From: Pseudomonas costantinii
Lineage (GTDB): Bacteria; Pseudomonadota; Gammaproteobacteria; Pseudomonadales; Pseudomonadaceae
Direction: 5' to 3'
Length of the DNA stretch: 64,000 bases
Assembly: GCF_001870435.1 (NCBI RefSeq)
Contig: NZ_MDDR01000007.1
Coordinates: forward strand, 124,001 to 188,000
The stretch's first letter is position 1, and every line of letters begins with the position of its first letter. A program made the position numbers and the translations under genes. Below are positions 54,218 to 63,482 of the stretch, in pieces. Below the pieces are notes generated by a model. That model saw nothing but the letters and a program-made list of their open reading frames with translations. It made no database searches and was not told where the DNA came from.

Positions 54218-56602
54218 TCAACTCCGCAACCGTTCCGCTTCCACCCGGTCCCTGCCCGCCTGCTTGGCCACATACACTGCCGAGTCCGCACGCAGCAGCA
54301 AGCCATCAATCCCCTCATCCACCCGCCAACTGGCCACACCGAAGCTGGCGGTCACAACCCCCACCGACGCCATCGGTGTATCGCGCAACGACTGCCACAA
54401 CTCCATCGCCAGGCTATAGGCCTGGTCACCATCGGTATTGGGGCACAGCACCACGAACTCCTCGCCACCCAGGCGACAGAACACATCCGTACGACGCAGT
54501 CGCAGGCCGATGCGCTTGCACAGTTCCTGCAATACCCCATCCCCTACCGCATGCCCGTATTGGTCGTTGATCCGCTTGAAGTGATCGATATCGAGCATGA
54601 TCAGCGACAATGCCCCTGACAATCGATTGAGCCTGACCATCTCAGCCTTGAGGCGATCCTGGAAATACCGGCGGTTATGGATACCCGTCAGGGAGTCGGT
54701 GATAGACAGTGCGCGCAGCTCTTCCTCGACCCGCTTGAGGTCGGAAATATCCGACACATAGCCATGCCACAACGTACCGCCTCCCGGTAACTCTTCCGGT
54801 GTGGCCTCACCGCGAATCCAGCGCAGGCCCCGCTGCGGCAGCTGCACGCGATACTCCTCGCGCCAATGGCTCAACTGCAGCGCCGATAAACGAATCGACG
54901 CCCGTACGCGCTCGACATCCAGGGGGTGGATGCGCTCAAGGGCACTGCTCGCATTCTGCTGCAACACCCCGGGTTCGATTTCATAGATATCGCGAATGCC
55001 ATCGCTGGCGTAGATGAAACGCCAGTTATCCTGCGGCTCCAGAGTGAACTGAAAGATCCCGCCAGGCACATGAGAGCTCAGTTTTTTCAGCAAGCGGTCT
55101 CGCGCAGCCAACGCTTCGTAGGCGCGCTTCTGCTCGGTGACATCGAGGTAGATCGCCAGATGCCCAACCCACAAGCCATAGTCATCCAGCACCACAGTGG
55201 CCAGCATATTCACGGTCAATGGGCTGCCATCCTGGCGCAACAGGGTCCACTCTCGGGCCTCGTGCAGGTTGTCCGGGCTTTCCACAAGCATCGCCTGGCC
55301 CGGCGGAATACGCTTGCCCAAGGTCACGCTCAAACTGGCGGCACGCGCTTCGAGCTCCGCGGCCAGGTGCAGGCTATCCAGGGACATGACCCCCAGTACG
55401 TCCTCGGACTTGAACCCAAGCATCTGCTCGGCGCCGGCGTTAAACGTATTGATCACGCCCCGCAAGTCAGTGGCAATGATTGCGACCTGGGTGGCGGCAT
55501 TCAGCACACTGCGCAATTGCCCATGAGCCCCGCGTAACTCCTGCTCTCGCAGGCGCAACTGTACAGTGCGCTGCTCCACCAGCTTCAGAGCTCGCTGGCG
55601 TTGGCTGACCAACACATAAAGCAATGCGCTGAGTAGCAGACTTAGGAGCCCGCCCATTGTCACAATCGCGCTCAGGGAGGAATGGTTAGCCTGGTCGAAC
55701 ACCTCACTGGCACGCAGGCTCAAGGCATACACATGATCGCCGAGGGTGAGACGGCGCGCGGCAACGAGATCGCTGCTGCCGACGGCATTACTGGAGGCGT
55801 ACAGCACGCGCTGCTGGGTGTCGGAGGTGTCAACTATCTGCATCACCAGGTTGTCCCGGTTCGGCTTGGGCAAACCATCAGCTACCAACTGACGCATGCT
55901 GATCACGGCCATCACAAAACCATAAGGCGCTGCGTCTGCTGGCTTGCTGACAGACGCCACCAGCAAGACGCCGTCGGCATAGGCCGGCTCTACGCCCACC
56001 AACTGCATAGGTTGGGACACCGCCGACTTACCACTTTTTTGCGCGCGCTCAAGGGCCGAGCGCCGCAGCGGTTGGGCCAAGAGGTCAAAACCCAAGGGCG
56101 AGCCCAGCAAGCTCTGAGTCTGGCTGTACAGCACCGGCACGTACTCGTCGCGCTCGGGCGCGGGAGCCAAATCACCTGACGAATTCAGTTCACGGATGCT
56201 GAAGGGGGTGCCGCGCTGGCGCGAGACTTCGTGTTCAAACTGAATACGCTGATCACGAAAAATCCGCGGGGCCCAGGCATAAGCACGCGTGTGCAACAGC
56301 AAGGGCTGGGCGAAACCATCGAATTCTGCGCGTGAAACATCGTTGGAGTTAACAAAAAAACGCCGAAGACTGCCCAGGCGTTGCTCCTGGTCTTCAAAGC
56401 GCTCCTGAAGACGAGCGTAGCGCTCGTTGGCCAGTAGCTGGAAACGCTGACGAACCTGTTGCTGATAGAGATCGGCAGCCGCCCAGGCGACGATGAGCGT
56501 CAGTGCACAACCCGTCAATAACACCACCAATGCCACGAGCCAAGCCGATGCCTGCTCACTGATAAAGCCAAGGATTTTCGGGCGAACAGCTTGCAACGGC
56601 AT
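54218..56602 (-). CDS. Membrane diguanylate cyclase with CHASE and PAS domains
   Basis: 794 residues from MPLQAVRPKILGFISEQ. A transmembrane helix (about 18-42) and a second at about 305-330 enclose a periplasmic CHASE sensor domain (YAWAPRIFRDQRIQFEHEV, YVPVLYSQTQ). Two PAS domains (about 370-500 and 505-630) follow, then a GGDEF domain with the active motif GGEEF in RRTDVFCRLGGEEF. An RxxD inhibition site (RRTD) lies five residues before it, so product feedback is expected. It should make c-di-GMP in response to an external ligand, promoting attachment. No EAL domain is present. Confidence 0.93.
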   Translation of the reverse strand: MPLQAVRPKILGFISEQASAWLVALVVLLTGCALTLIVAWAAADLYQQQVRQRFQLLANERYARLQERFEDQEQRLGSLRRFFVNSNDVSRAEFDGFAQPLLLHTRAYAWAPRIFRDQRIQFEHEVSRQRGTPFSIRELNSSGDLAPAPERDEYVPVLYSQTQSLLGSPLGFDLLAQPLRRSALERAQKSGKSAVSQPMQLVGVEPAYADGVLLVASVSKPADAAPYGFVMAVISMRQLVADGLPKPNRDNLVMQIVDTSDTQQRVLYASSNAVGSSDLVAARRLTLGDHVYALSLRASEVFDQANHSSLSAIVTMGGLLSLLLSALLYVLVSQRQRALKLVEQRTVQLRLREQELRGAHGQLRSVLNAATQVAIIATDLRGVINTFNAGAEQMLGFKSEDVLGVMSLDSLHLAAELEARAASLSVTLGKRIPPGQAMLVESPDNLHEAREWTLLRQDGSPLTVNMLATVVLDDYGLWVGHLAIYLDVTEQKRAYEALAARDRLLKKLSSHVPGGIFQFTLEPQDNWRFIYASDGIRDIYEIEPGVLQQNASSALERIHPLDVERVRASIRLSALQLSHWREEYRVQLPQRGLRWIRGEATPEELPGGGTLWHGYVSDISDLKRVEEELRALSITDSLTGIHNRRYFQDRLKAEMVRLNRLSGALSLIMLDIDHFKRINDQYGHAVGDGVLQELCKRIGLRLRRTDVFCRLGGEEFVVLCPNTDGDQAYSLAMELWQSLRDTPMASVGVVTASFGVASWRVDEGIDGLLLRADSAVYVAKQAGRDRVEAERLRS

Positions 56603-56690
56603 AGGCAACACTCACAACGCCAGCGTGCGGGGGTGTCACTTTGGCTAGGCCTTCAGTTATAGCCACGGGACCGGTGTTTGACCAGCGCAA

Positions 56691-56730
56691 AAAAGCCGCA
56701 GGCCCGGAATATTCCAGGCCTGCGGCTTTT
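56691..56730 (-). terminator. Terminator after rlmL
   Basis: AAAAGCCGCAGGCC and GGCCTGCGGCTTTT form a 14-bp stem around a 12-nt loop. On the minus strand it is followed by further T residues, so it ends the rlmL transcript 12 nt after its stop and shields the diguanylate cyclase gene. Confidence 0.9.
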
Positions 56731-56741
56731 AGGTACGTCAA

Positions 56742-59012
56742 TCAGCGAGCAGTGATTTTCCAGGCCCGATGGATCTTCGCGTTACGCGCGAAATCCGGGT
56801 CAATGGTCTTGTCGCTGATTTCTTCTACCGCGTAGCGTTCGCTGAGGTTGTCCTCCAGCTGGAACTTGCGGAAGTTGTTCGAGAAGTACAGGACGCCGCC
56901 CGGCGCCAGGCGCGCCATGGCCAGGTCGAGCAACTGCACGTGGTCGCGCTGCACGTCGAAGATGCCTTCCATACGCTTGGAGTTGGAGAAAGTCGGCGGG
57001 TCGATGAAGATCATGTCGAATTCATCGCGGCTGGCTTCCAGCCACGCCATCACATCACCCTGCTCCAGGCGGTTCTTGTCGGAAAAACCGTTGAGCGAGA
57101 AGTTGCGACGCGCCCAGTCCAGGTAAGTCTTGGACAAGTCGACGCTGGTAGTACTGCGAGCCCCGCCCTTGGCCGCGTGCACACTGGCGGTGGCGGTGTA
57201 GCAATACAGGTTGAGGAAGCGCTTGCCGGCCGCTTCTTTCTGGATACGCATGCGCATCGGACGGTGATCGAGAAACAGGCCGGTGTCCAGGTAGTCAGTG
57301 AGGTTGACCAACAGCTTCACGCCGCCCTCGCTGACTTCGGTGAACTTGCCCTGGGCGCTCTGACGCTCGTATTGCTTGGTGCCGCTCTGACGCTCGCGGC
57401 GCTTGACCACTACACGATTCTTGTCGATGTTCAGCGCCTGGGGAATGGCCGCCAGGGCATCGAACATACGTGCGGAAGCTTTTTCCGGATCGATGGATTT
57501 TGGTGCGGCGTATTCCTGCACGTGGACCCAATCGTGATACAGGTCGATTGCCATGGAGTATTCCGGCATGTCGGCATCGTACACACGGTAGCAGTCCACG
57601 CCTTCACGCTTGGCCCACTTGCCCAGCAGCTTGAGGTTCTTTTGCAGGCGGTTGGCAAACATCTGCCCGCCTTCGCTCAGGCGCGCCTGTTCAACCACGG
57701 GCGCTGGCGCCGGGGTGGGTTTGATCGGGTTGCCATTCTTGTTGTACTGGCGCTCGACCGGCTCGCTCGGGGCCTGATCGTAAGCAGCCTGCTCACGTTC
57801 AGCCTGGCGCTGTTCCGGTGTGCGGCGCTCGCCGGTGACGAACTGATCCGGGTTGACCTTGATCAGCAGCAGTTTGCACGGCAAGGCGCCGTTCCAGAAC
57901 GAGTACTGTTTGTGGCTACGGATGCCCATGCGTTTGCCGAGGTCCGGCGCGCCGGTGAACACTGCCGCTTCCCAGCCCATACACGCTTGACGCAGACGCT
58001 CGCCGAGGTTCTGGTAGAGGTACAACAGGCTGGCTTCGTCACCCAAACGCTCGCCATAGGGTGGGTTGCAGATCACCAGGCCTTTCTGATTCTGGTCCGG
58101 GCGCGGCTCAAAGGTACCGACTTCGCCTTGGTACACCTTGATCCAATGGCTCAAGCCAGCGCGCTCGATGTTGTTGCGACCGGGCTGGATCAAACGCGGA
58201 TCGGCTTCATAGCCACGAATCCACAGCGGTGGCCTGTTCATGCCGATGGCGGCACGTTCGGTGGCCTCTGTGTGCAACTTCTTCCACAGCGCCGGGACGT
58301 GACCAAGCCAGGTGGTGAAGCCCCACAATTCGCGGTTGAGGTTGGGGGCCATGTCAGCAGCGATCATCGCGCCTTCCACCAGAAAGGTGCCCACGCCGCA
58401 CATCGGGTCCGTCAGCGCGCCACCTTCGGCGGCAATACGCGGCCAGCCGGCACGAATCAGGATCGCGGCGGCCAGGTTTTCCTTCAACGGTGCAGCGCCC
58501 TGCTGCAAACGGTAACCGCGCTGGTGCAGGCTGTGGCCGGACAGGTCGAGGGAGAGGATCGCTTCGCCACGGTCCAGGCGCAGGTGGATGCGCAGGTCCG
58601 GGTTGATCTTGTCGATGGACGGACGTTCACCGGTCGGCGTACGCAGCTTGTCGACGATCGCATCCTTGACCTTCAGTGCGCCGAAGTGGGTGTTATCGAT
58701 GCCCGAGCCGTGGCCGCTGAACTCCACCGCGAGGGTGCCGTCCGGGACCATGTGGTCTGCCCATTCGATATCCAACACGCCGTGATAGAGGTCTTCGGCG
58801 TCCTTCATCGGGAAGCGCTTGAGTACCAAGAGCACACGGTTGGCCAGACGCGACCAGAGGCACAGGCGATAGGCGGTTTCCATGTCGGCCATGCCGCGTA
58901 CGGCCGAGGTATGCTCGCGGGCTTCCTCAAGGCCAAGCCCGACGGCTTCCTCGATCAGCAGGCCTTCGAGGCCTTTGGGGCAGGTGAGGAAGAGTTCAAA
59001 ACGGTCCGACAT
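56742..59012 (-). CDS. rlmL: Bifunctional 23S rRNA methyltransferase RlmKL (m2G2445 and m7G2069)
   Basis: 756 residues from MSDRFELFLTCPKGLEGLL; a methionine two codons upstream is less well spaced from GGA. The N-terminal half has a THUMP domain and the first methyltransferase site VICNPPYGER (about 345), and the C-terminal half has FIDPPTFSNSKRM (about 675), the two methyltransferase centres fused in RlmKL. It modifies G2445 and G2069 near the peptidyl transferase centre. It lies upstream of the terminator at 56691 and divergent from rmf. Confidence 0.95.
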   Translation of the reverse strand: MSDRFELFLTCPKGLEGLLIEEAVGLGLEEAREHTSAVRGMADMETAYRLCLWSRLANRVLLVLKRFPMKDAEDLYHGVLDIEWADHMVPDGTLAVEFSGHGSGIDNTHFGALKVKDAIVDKLRTPTGERPSIDKINPDLRIHLRLDRGEAILSLDLSGHSLHQRGYRLQQGAAPLKENLAAAILIRAGWPRIAAEGGALTDPMCGVGTFLVEGAMIAADMAPNLNRELWGFTTWLGHVPALWKKLHTEATERAAIGMNRPPLWIRGYEADPRLIQPGRNNIERAGLSHWIKVYQGEVGTFEPRPDQNQKGLVICNPPYGERLGDEASLLYLYQNLGERLRQACMGWEAAVFTGAPDLGKRMGIRSHKQYSFWNGALPCKLLLIKVNPDQFVTGERRTPEQRQAEREQAAYDQAPSEPVERQYNKNGNPIKPTPAPAPVVEQARLSEGGQMFANRLQKNLKLLGKWAKREGVDCYRVYDADMPEYSMAIDLYHDWVHVQEYAAPKSIDPEKASARMFDALAAIPQALNIDKNRVVVKRRERQSGTKQYERQSAQGKFTEVSEGGVKLLVNLTDYLDTGLFLDHRPMRMRIQKEAAGKRFLNLYCYTATASVHAAKGGARSTTSVDLSKTYLDWARRNFSLNGFSDKNRLEQGDVMAWLEASRDEFDMIFIDPPTFSNSKRMEGIFDVQRDHVQLLDLAMARLAPGGVLYFSNNFRKFQLEDNLSERYAVEEISDKTIDPDFARNAKIHRAWKITAR

Positions 59013-59543
59013 GGGCATTCCAGGCTTTTCAGCAATAAATGAACGGGCGACGCATCGCCGGTTCGGTTTTCAATCAAGCACTTTTCTTGAAGAGTGCTCG
59101 TGTGGCACGAATGTGCCGTTCCACCCCGGCTGCCGGGCCTTTAGGCCAAAATTTCCGGGGCAGATAAATAATTGGTTGCAACAAAAAGAAATATTCCGAC
59201 CCTTCGTCGAATAATAACCGACTGCAACGAGCGGAGATTCTCACTAAAGGATTAAACCCATCCTCTTTGCAGGGCACATCATAGCTGGGTTTGCCCAATA
59301 AATGGGGCGAAAAGCCATCCCAGCTTATGGCTATAGCATCATTATCGTTACGTGCTTATGACAAAACGATCATTGAATCCATGTGACCTATTGGTTAGAA
59401 CTCAACACAGGTTGGCGCCGTAACGACGCCGACACATTGGCTCGCCACGCCGGCAGCGAGCCCACCAACGGCAGAAAAACTCTGCCCGGCTTCCCCCGAA
59501 GTCGAAGGATATCAAGACAGTCAACAAGTGAGGGAAACACCCT
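59013..59543. other. Divergent intergenic region between rlmL and rmf
   Basis: About 530 nt without a convincing gene. A 74-codon minus-strand frame at 59074-59298 has no recognisable family. rmf is known in Enterobacteria to be strongly induced on starvation, so the long leader may hold stationary-phase control elements; nothing specific could be named. A short inverted motif ATCGTT...AACGAT lies near 59345-59370. Confidence 0.4.
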
Positions 59544-59759
59544 ATGAGAAGACTTAAGCGTGATCCGTTGGAAAGAGCATTTTTACGCGGATATCAATAT
59601 GGCGTTCATGGAAAGTCCCGTGAGCTTTGCCCATTTACTCTACCGTCGGTACGCCAAGCCTGGATCAACGGCTGGCGAGAAGGACGCGGCGACAACTGGG
59701 ACGGTATGACTGGCACTGCGGGCATCCACAGACTCAACGAACTTCACGCCGTCGGCTAA
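59544..59759 (+). CDS. rmf: Ribosome modulation factor
   Basis: 71 residues matching RMF throughout: MRRLKRDPLERAFLRGYQYG, then SRELCPF and RQAWINGWREGRGDNW. GAGGG lies 9-13 nt before the ATG. It binds near the anti-Shine-Dalgarno of 16S rRNA and drives 100S ribosome dimerisation in stationary phase. It has its own terminator at 59850 and stands alone between rlmL and pyrD, the same order as in P. aeruginosa. Confidence 0.96.
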   Translation: MRRLKRDPLERAFLRGYQYGVHGKSRELCPFTLPSVRQAWINGWREGRGDNWDGMTGTAGIHRLNELHAVG

Positions 59760-59849
59760 TACAGGGCACTCAATCCGACACACCAACTTGAAGAACATGT
59801 AACGACTTAACCACGCACGCCCCATCCGGGCGGCGGGCTTCGGCCCAGG

Positions 59850-59873
59850 GGGCTCCTTTATGGAGCCCTTTTT
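59850..59873 (+). terminator. rmf terminator
   Basis: GGGCTCC and GGAGCCC flank TTTAT and are followed by TTTTT. It lies 90 nt after the rmf stop and only 13 nt from the stop of the convergent pyrD. Confidence 0.85.
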
Positions 59874-59885
59874 AATGGCTGGTCC

Positions 59886-60911
59886 TTAAGCCTTCGGCAA
59901 TGCGGCAATCGCATCCACCGATTCACGAATCAACGCTGGGCCTTTGTAGATAAAGCCTGAGTACAACTGCACGAGACTGGCGCCGGCGGCAATTTTCTCG
60001 GCCGCATGCTTGCCTTCGGTGATGCCGCCCACCGCAATAATCGGCAAGCGCCCAGCCAGCTCGGCTGCCAGTACCTTGACGATATGGGTGCTCTTGTCCC
60101 GCACCGGCGCGCCCGACAGCCCGCCCGCTTCATCACCATGGGCCAGCCCTTCGACGCCAACGCGGCTGAGGGTGGTGTTGGTCGCGATCACTGCGTCCAT
60201 TCCCGAGTCCACCATGGCCTGGGCTACCAACACGGTTTCCTCATCGCTCATGTCCGGGGCAATTTTGATAGCTAACGGCACCCGCTTGCCGTGGCGCACG
60301 GCCAAGTCTTCCTGGCGCTGACGCAGGGCTTCGAGCAGTTGCTTGAGGGAGTCACCGAATTGCAAACTGCGCAGGCCCGGGGTATTGGGAGAGCTGACGT
60401 TGACGGTGACGTAGCTGGCGTGGGCGTAGACCTTGTCCAGGCAGATCAGGTAATCATCGACAGCACGCTCTACCGGTGTGTCGAAGTTCTTGCCGATATT
60501 GATTCCGAGGATGCCCTTGTACTTCGCCGCTTGAACCCGCGACAGCAGGTGATCAACCCCAAGGTTGTTGAAGCCCATGCGGTTGATGATCGCCTCGGCT
60601 TCCGGCAAGCGGAAAATCCGTGGTTTTGGGTTACCCGGTTGTGGCCGTGGCGTCACGGTGCCGATTTCGACAAAACCGAAGCCCAGTTGCGCAAAGCCGT
60701 CGATGGCCGCGCCGTTCTTGTCCAGGCCGGCAGCCAGGCCGACCGGGTTAGGAAAGTCGAGTCCCATCACCGTCACCGGCATATTTGCCGGAGCCTTGCA
60801 TACCAGGCCATTAAGCCCCAAGCGACCACCGGCACCGATCAGGTCCAGGGACAGATCGTGGGAGGTTTCCGGGGAGAGTTTGAACAACAGCTGGCGGGCC
60901 AAGGTATACAT
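59886..60911 (-). CDS. pyrD: Dihydroorotate dehydrogenase (quinone), class 2
   Basis: 341 residues from [19 protein letters not shown], the amphipathic membrane-association helix of class 2 enzymes. FMN-barrel motifs follow: [33 protein letters not shown], the catalytic serine loop [11 protein letters not shown] (about residue 173), LAIKIAPD and [11 protein letters not shown]. It oxidises dihydroorotate and passes electrons to the quinone pool in pyrimidine synthesis. An extension upstream is not family-like. It lies 86 nt downstream of the IagB-like gene on the same strand. Confidence 0.96.
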   Translation of the reverse strand: MYTLARQLLFKLSPETSHDLSLDLIGAGGRLGLNGLVCKAPANMPVTVMGLDFPNPVGLAAGLDKNGAAIDGFAQLGFGFVEIGTVTPRPQPGNPKPRIFRLPEAEAIINRMGFNNLGVDHLLSRVQAAKYKGILGINIGKNFDTPVERAVDDYLICLDKVYAHASYVTVNVSSPNTPGLRSLQFGDSLKQLLEALRQRQEDLAVRHGKRVPLAIKIAPDMSDEETVLVAQAMVDSGMDAVIATNTTLSRVGVEGLAHGDEAGGLSGAPVRDKSTHIVKVLAAELAGRLPIIAVGGITEGKHAAEKIAAGASLVQLYSGFIYKGPALIRESVDAIAALPKA

Positions 60912-60997
60912 GGGCGGGCTAGACTCGGATGACGGCGAAAGGTAGCGCCGATTATAGCCGGGGTGGCGGCTCAGGTGCGAGGCGTGCCGTCCAATCG

Positions 60998-61453
60998 TCA
61001 ATGCCGTTGCGTAACCAATGCCTCATACCGAGCCCAGATTTTTTCTGCGTAACGTAGGCGCAATGTCTCACGCTCAGGTGCTGCACCCGCGTTATAGGAG
61101 CCCACGGCTGTCCAGTTGTAACCGAAACGCTGGATGAACTCGGCAAGGATCGAGGCCCCCACTTCGACTGACAAACAGGGTTCACTCAGCAACCGCTCCT
61201 CGGTAATCCCCTGTTTGAGCAGACGTGGCAGATGCATGCTGTTGATCTGCATCAGGCCAATATCCCGGCTGCCATCGCTATTAGCAGGGTTAACGGCTCC
61301 CGCGCGGTAACCCGACTCCACAGCGGCAATGGCCTGTAATAGCTCCGGTTCGATGTCGTAGCGGCTGGCCACCTCATTCCAGCAGTTCGCCCAGGCCTGA
61401 TGGCTGTTCATCAGTACGCTCAACAGTAAACCTTTGACCAACAACTTAATCAT
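60998..61453 (-). CDS. IagB-like lytic transglycosylase, type III secretion-associated family
   Basis: 151 residues with a signal peptide ([22 protein letters not shown]) and a small SLT domain: [26 protein letters not shown] (catalytic Glu of VESGY near residue 46), DIGLMQINS and [12 protein letters not shown]. Size and sequence match IagB/IpgF/HrpH-type enzymes that open peptidoglycan for secretion machines. Its ATG overlaps the end of the HilA-like gene by 8 nt, reproducing the hilA-iagB order of Salmonella SPI-1. No other secretion apparatus gene except the secretin is in view. Ordinary housekeeping transglycosylase is the main alternative. Confidence 0.85.
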   Translation of the reverse strand: MIKLLVKGLLLSVLMNSHQAWANCWNEVASRYDIEPELLQAIAAVESGYRAGAVNPANSDGSRDIGLMQINSMHLPRLLKQGITEERLLSEPCLSVEVGASILAEFIQRFGYNWTAVGSYNAGAAPERETLRLRYAEKIWARYEALVTQRH

Positions 61454-61847
61454 GTTTCACCTGGCCACAGGCCGAACAGATACGCTGCGCACGCTCCCGT
61501 CCGGCTTGTCGGGGGCCGTGCTGCTCAATTCTCACAAGACAGGTAAAACGGTATCCCCTGCCATAGATCGTTTTGATAAATCCTTTGTCCTTCTTCAGGT
61601 GCTTGCGCAACGCATAAATACAGCGAGTCAGTGATTCCTCTGCGACTTCCCCACGGGGCCAGGCCAACTCAAGCAAACGATCCTTGGTCATCAGTTCTCC
61701 GTCGGATGCCAACAACAACCGCAGCACATGCCACTCCTTGGGAGGCAATTGAATATCCGCACCTTCCCCGGTCAACCGGCCATCGCCATGCAAGGTCCAT
61801 CCGGCAAACACCCGTGAAGCCGTCAGCCCATCATTCATGACGGTCAT
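61446..61847 (-). CDS. HilA/ToxR-type winged-helix regulator, DNA-binding domain only
   Basis: 133 residues from the ATG at 61847 (MTVMNDGLTASRVFAGW), with AGAGG five nucleotides upstream. The OmpR/PhoB-type DNA-binding fold covers almost the whole protein (LTGEGADIQLPPKEWHVLRLL, LLELAWPRGEVAEESLTRCIYALRKHL split over helices, IKTIYGRGYRF). Residue order is closest to HilA and CadC. HilA has a further 400 residues with tetratricopeptide repeats, which are absent here; the 20 residues after RGYRFTCLV include the Arg/His-rich end and no membrane helix. Coupled to the iagB-like gene downstream. Confidence 0.8.
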   Translation of the reverse strand: MTVMNDGLTASRVFAGWTLHGDGRLTGEGADIQLPPKEWHVLRLLLASDGELMTKDRLLELAWPRGEVAEESLTRCIYALRKHLKKDKGFIKTIYGRGYRFTCLVRIEQHGPRQAGRERAQRICSACGQVKHD

Positions 61848-62018
61848 ACACACCTCTGCATCCGACTACTGACATTGAATTCCAAACTTCCAGAAACGGC
61901 AGATACGCCTACACCTCGACTATAAAAACCTGAGCACCGGACAACGTTAGGAAAAAACCCATTTGATCGAGGCTTTTGGCAGGCACCACGTAGGACTTTT
62001 CCACCACCCGCCGCAAGG

Positions 62019-63482
62019 TCACTCCGTTACCGGGATTTCACGGTTTTCACGCACAAACGCACGTTGCACGCGCTCATATTGGCTTTGTGTCAGGGGCGGA
62101 GGCCCGATCGCGCCAGCCAGCATCGTGGGCTCGTTCCCAACCGCCCGTGCCTGGATCACAAACAGCCGCACCTCGGCACGTCGACTGCGGGCGGCTCCCT
62201 CATCCTCACGTCGAAAACCACCCAGCCAGAGGCGCCGGCCCTGGGGCACACGCACCACCGTGCTGATTCCCACTTGCCCCACTGCCGCCGCTGAGTCGGG
62301 TTTGGGCTTGCCACCCATCTGCCGGTCATCCTCGAGGGCCAGCAGCATTTCAATCTGGTTCGCTTGCGCAAAGCGCGGCAGCACACTGGCTTGTGTGCCA
62401 TATCGCACGGGTTGCCATTCACCGCTATCGCCTGCGGATTTGGGCAGGTAAAGCGTGTGGCTGTCCTGGAAAACCGCTGGAACATTTTCCTGCGTGAGGA
62501 TCACAGGAAATGCGACGACCCTGGCCTTTCGACGACGCTCCAGCGCGATGAGTTGCGCCATCAAGCGGTTATCGTCCAAGGGTTCCAATACATGCGTCGC
62601 CGAAGTCGGGGTGTTGCTCTCCTGAGCCCAGCCCACGTCCATTTTCTGGAGTTCGTCACGGTCCACATCCACCCGCCATAGCGACACTTCAATCGCCCGT
62701 TTGGGCTTGTCGAGCTCCGCGACCAGCTCCTCAAGCACCTTGACCTGGGCAGGTTTACCCTTGACCAGCAAACTGTTGGAGTCAGGGTAGGCAATCACCA
62801 CGAGGCTCTTGTCGGCCAACACACTTCGCGGCCGCTGCGTTTCATCCTTCTGCTCGCTGGCCAGCACCGTTTCGATCATCGAGGCCATGCCCGGTACATT
62901 GACCTTGTCGTCGCCCATGACGTACTGCCGGTCTGCCACGTGGGTATTGAAAACTTGCACCACGCCGAAGGTCTGTGCACCCACGCGTACCTCGGTACGT
63001 TGCCGGTCCATCAGTTGGGCCAGGTGCAGCACCTGATCCACATAATTGGGTGGCCCGGACACATAGAACGTCCGTCCACCGCTCTCGCGGAGCGGGTAGC
63101 GTGATTCATCAAGCCCCGAGCGGCGCATGAACCCGCGCAACCTGTCGACCGAGATATGCCGTAGCGTCACCGCGGAGCTTTTCGCTTCACCAGCGTCATA
63201 GACATATAACGCCTGCCCATCGCCGTACCAGATAAGGCCTTGCCTCTCGGCCACTGCTTCCAGGGTCCGCTGCGCAGCTTCCAAATCAAATGCCCCGGAG
63301 ATGCGTTTACGCGCCACTTCGCGACTGACGACGACGGGCAAGCCCAAGGGCACCGACAATGCGCTAAAAAACGTATGCAAGCTTTCATCCCGCGCCTGGT
63401 AGCTCTCTGCCAAGGCGGGAGCATTGACCAACAACAACGCGAAGCACAGCAGCCAGCGATACAACCAGTGGCTGCTCATCAT
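62019..63482 (-). CDS. Type III secretion-type outer-membrane secretin (InvG/YscC/SctC family), unusual
   Basis: 487 residues from the ATG at 63482, chosen to give a signal peptide (MSSHWLYRWLLCFALLLVNAPALA). N0/N1 domains (ESYQARDESLHTFFSALS, LRHISVDRLRGFMRRSGL), an N3-like part with AYPDSNSLLVKGKPAQVKVLEELV, and a secretin beta domain (RRRKARVVAFPVILTQEN, LPRFAQANQIEML) follow. The C-terminal RVPQGRRLWLGGF runs directly into SRRAEVRLFVIQAR; the usual V/I-P-x-L-G-x-x-P-x-x-G-x-L-F motif between these segments is missing. It normally forms the outer ring of a type III apparatus. Alone here, it may be a relic or repurposed. Ribosome-binding site is weak. Confidence 0.82.
   Translation of the reverse strand: MMSSHWLYRWLLCFALLLVNAPALAESYQARDESLHTFFSALSVPLGLPVVVSREVARKRISGAFDLEAAQRTLEAVAERQGLIWYGDGQALYVYDAGEAKSSAVTLRHISVDRLRGFMRRSGLDESRYPLRESGGRTFYVSGPPNYVDQVLHLAQLMDRQRTEVRVGAQTFGVVQVFNTHVADRQYVMGDDKVNVPGMASMIETVLASEQKDETQRPRSVLADKSLVVIAYPDSNSLLVKGKPAQVKVLEELVAELDKPKRAIEVSLWRVDVDRDELQKMDVGWAQESNTPTSATHVLEPLDDNRLMAQLIALERRRKARVVAFPVILTQENVPAVFQDSHTLYLPKSAGDSGEWQPVRYGTQASVLPRFAQANQIEMLLALEDDRQMGGKPKPDSAAAVGQVGISTVVRVPQGRRLWLGGFRREDEGAARSRRAEVRLFVIQARAVGNEPTMLAGAIGPPPLTQSQYERVQRAFVRENREIPVTE

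Noticed and set aside
59074..59298. 74-codon minus-strand frame upstream of rmf
   Set aside because: No family, no convincing ribosome-binding site, and a location in the probable promoter/leader region of rmf.
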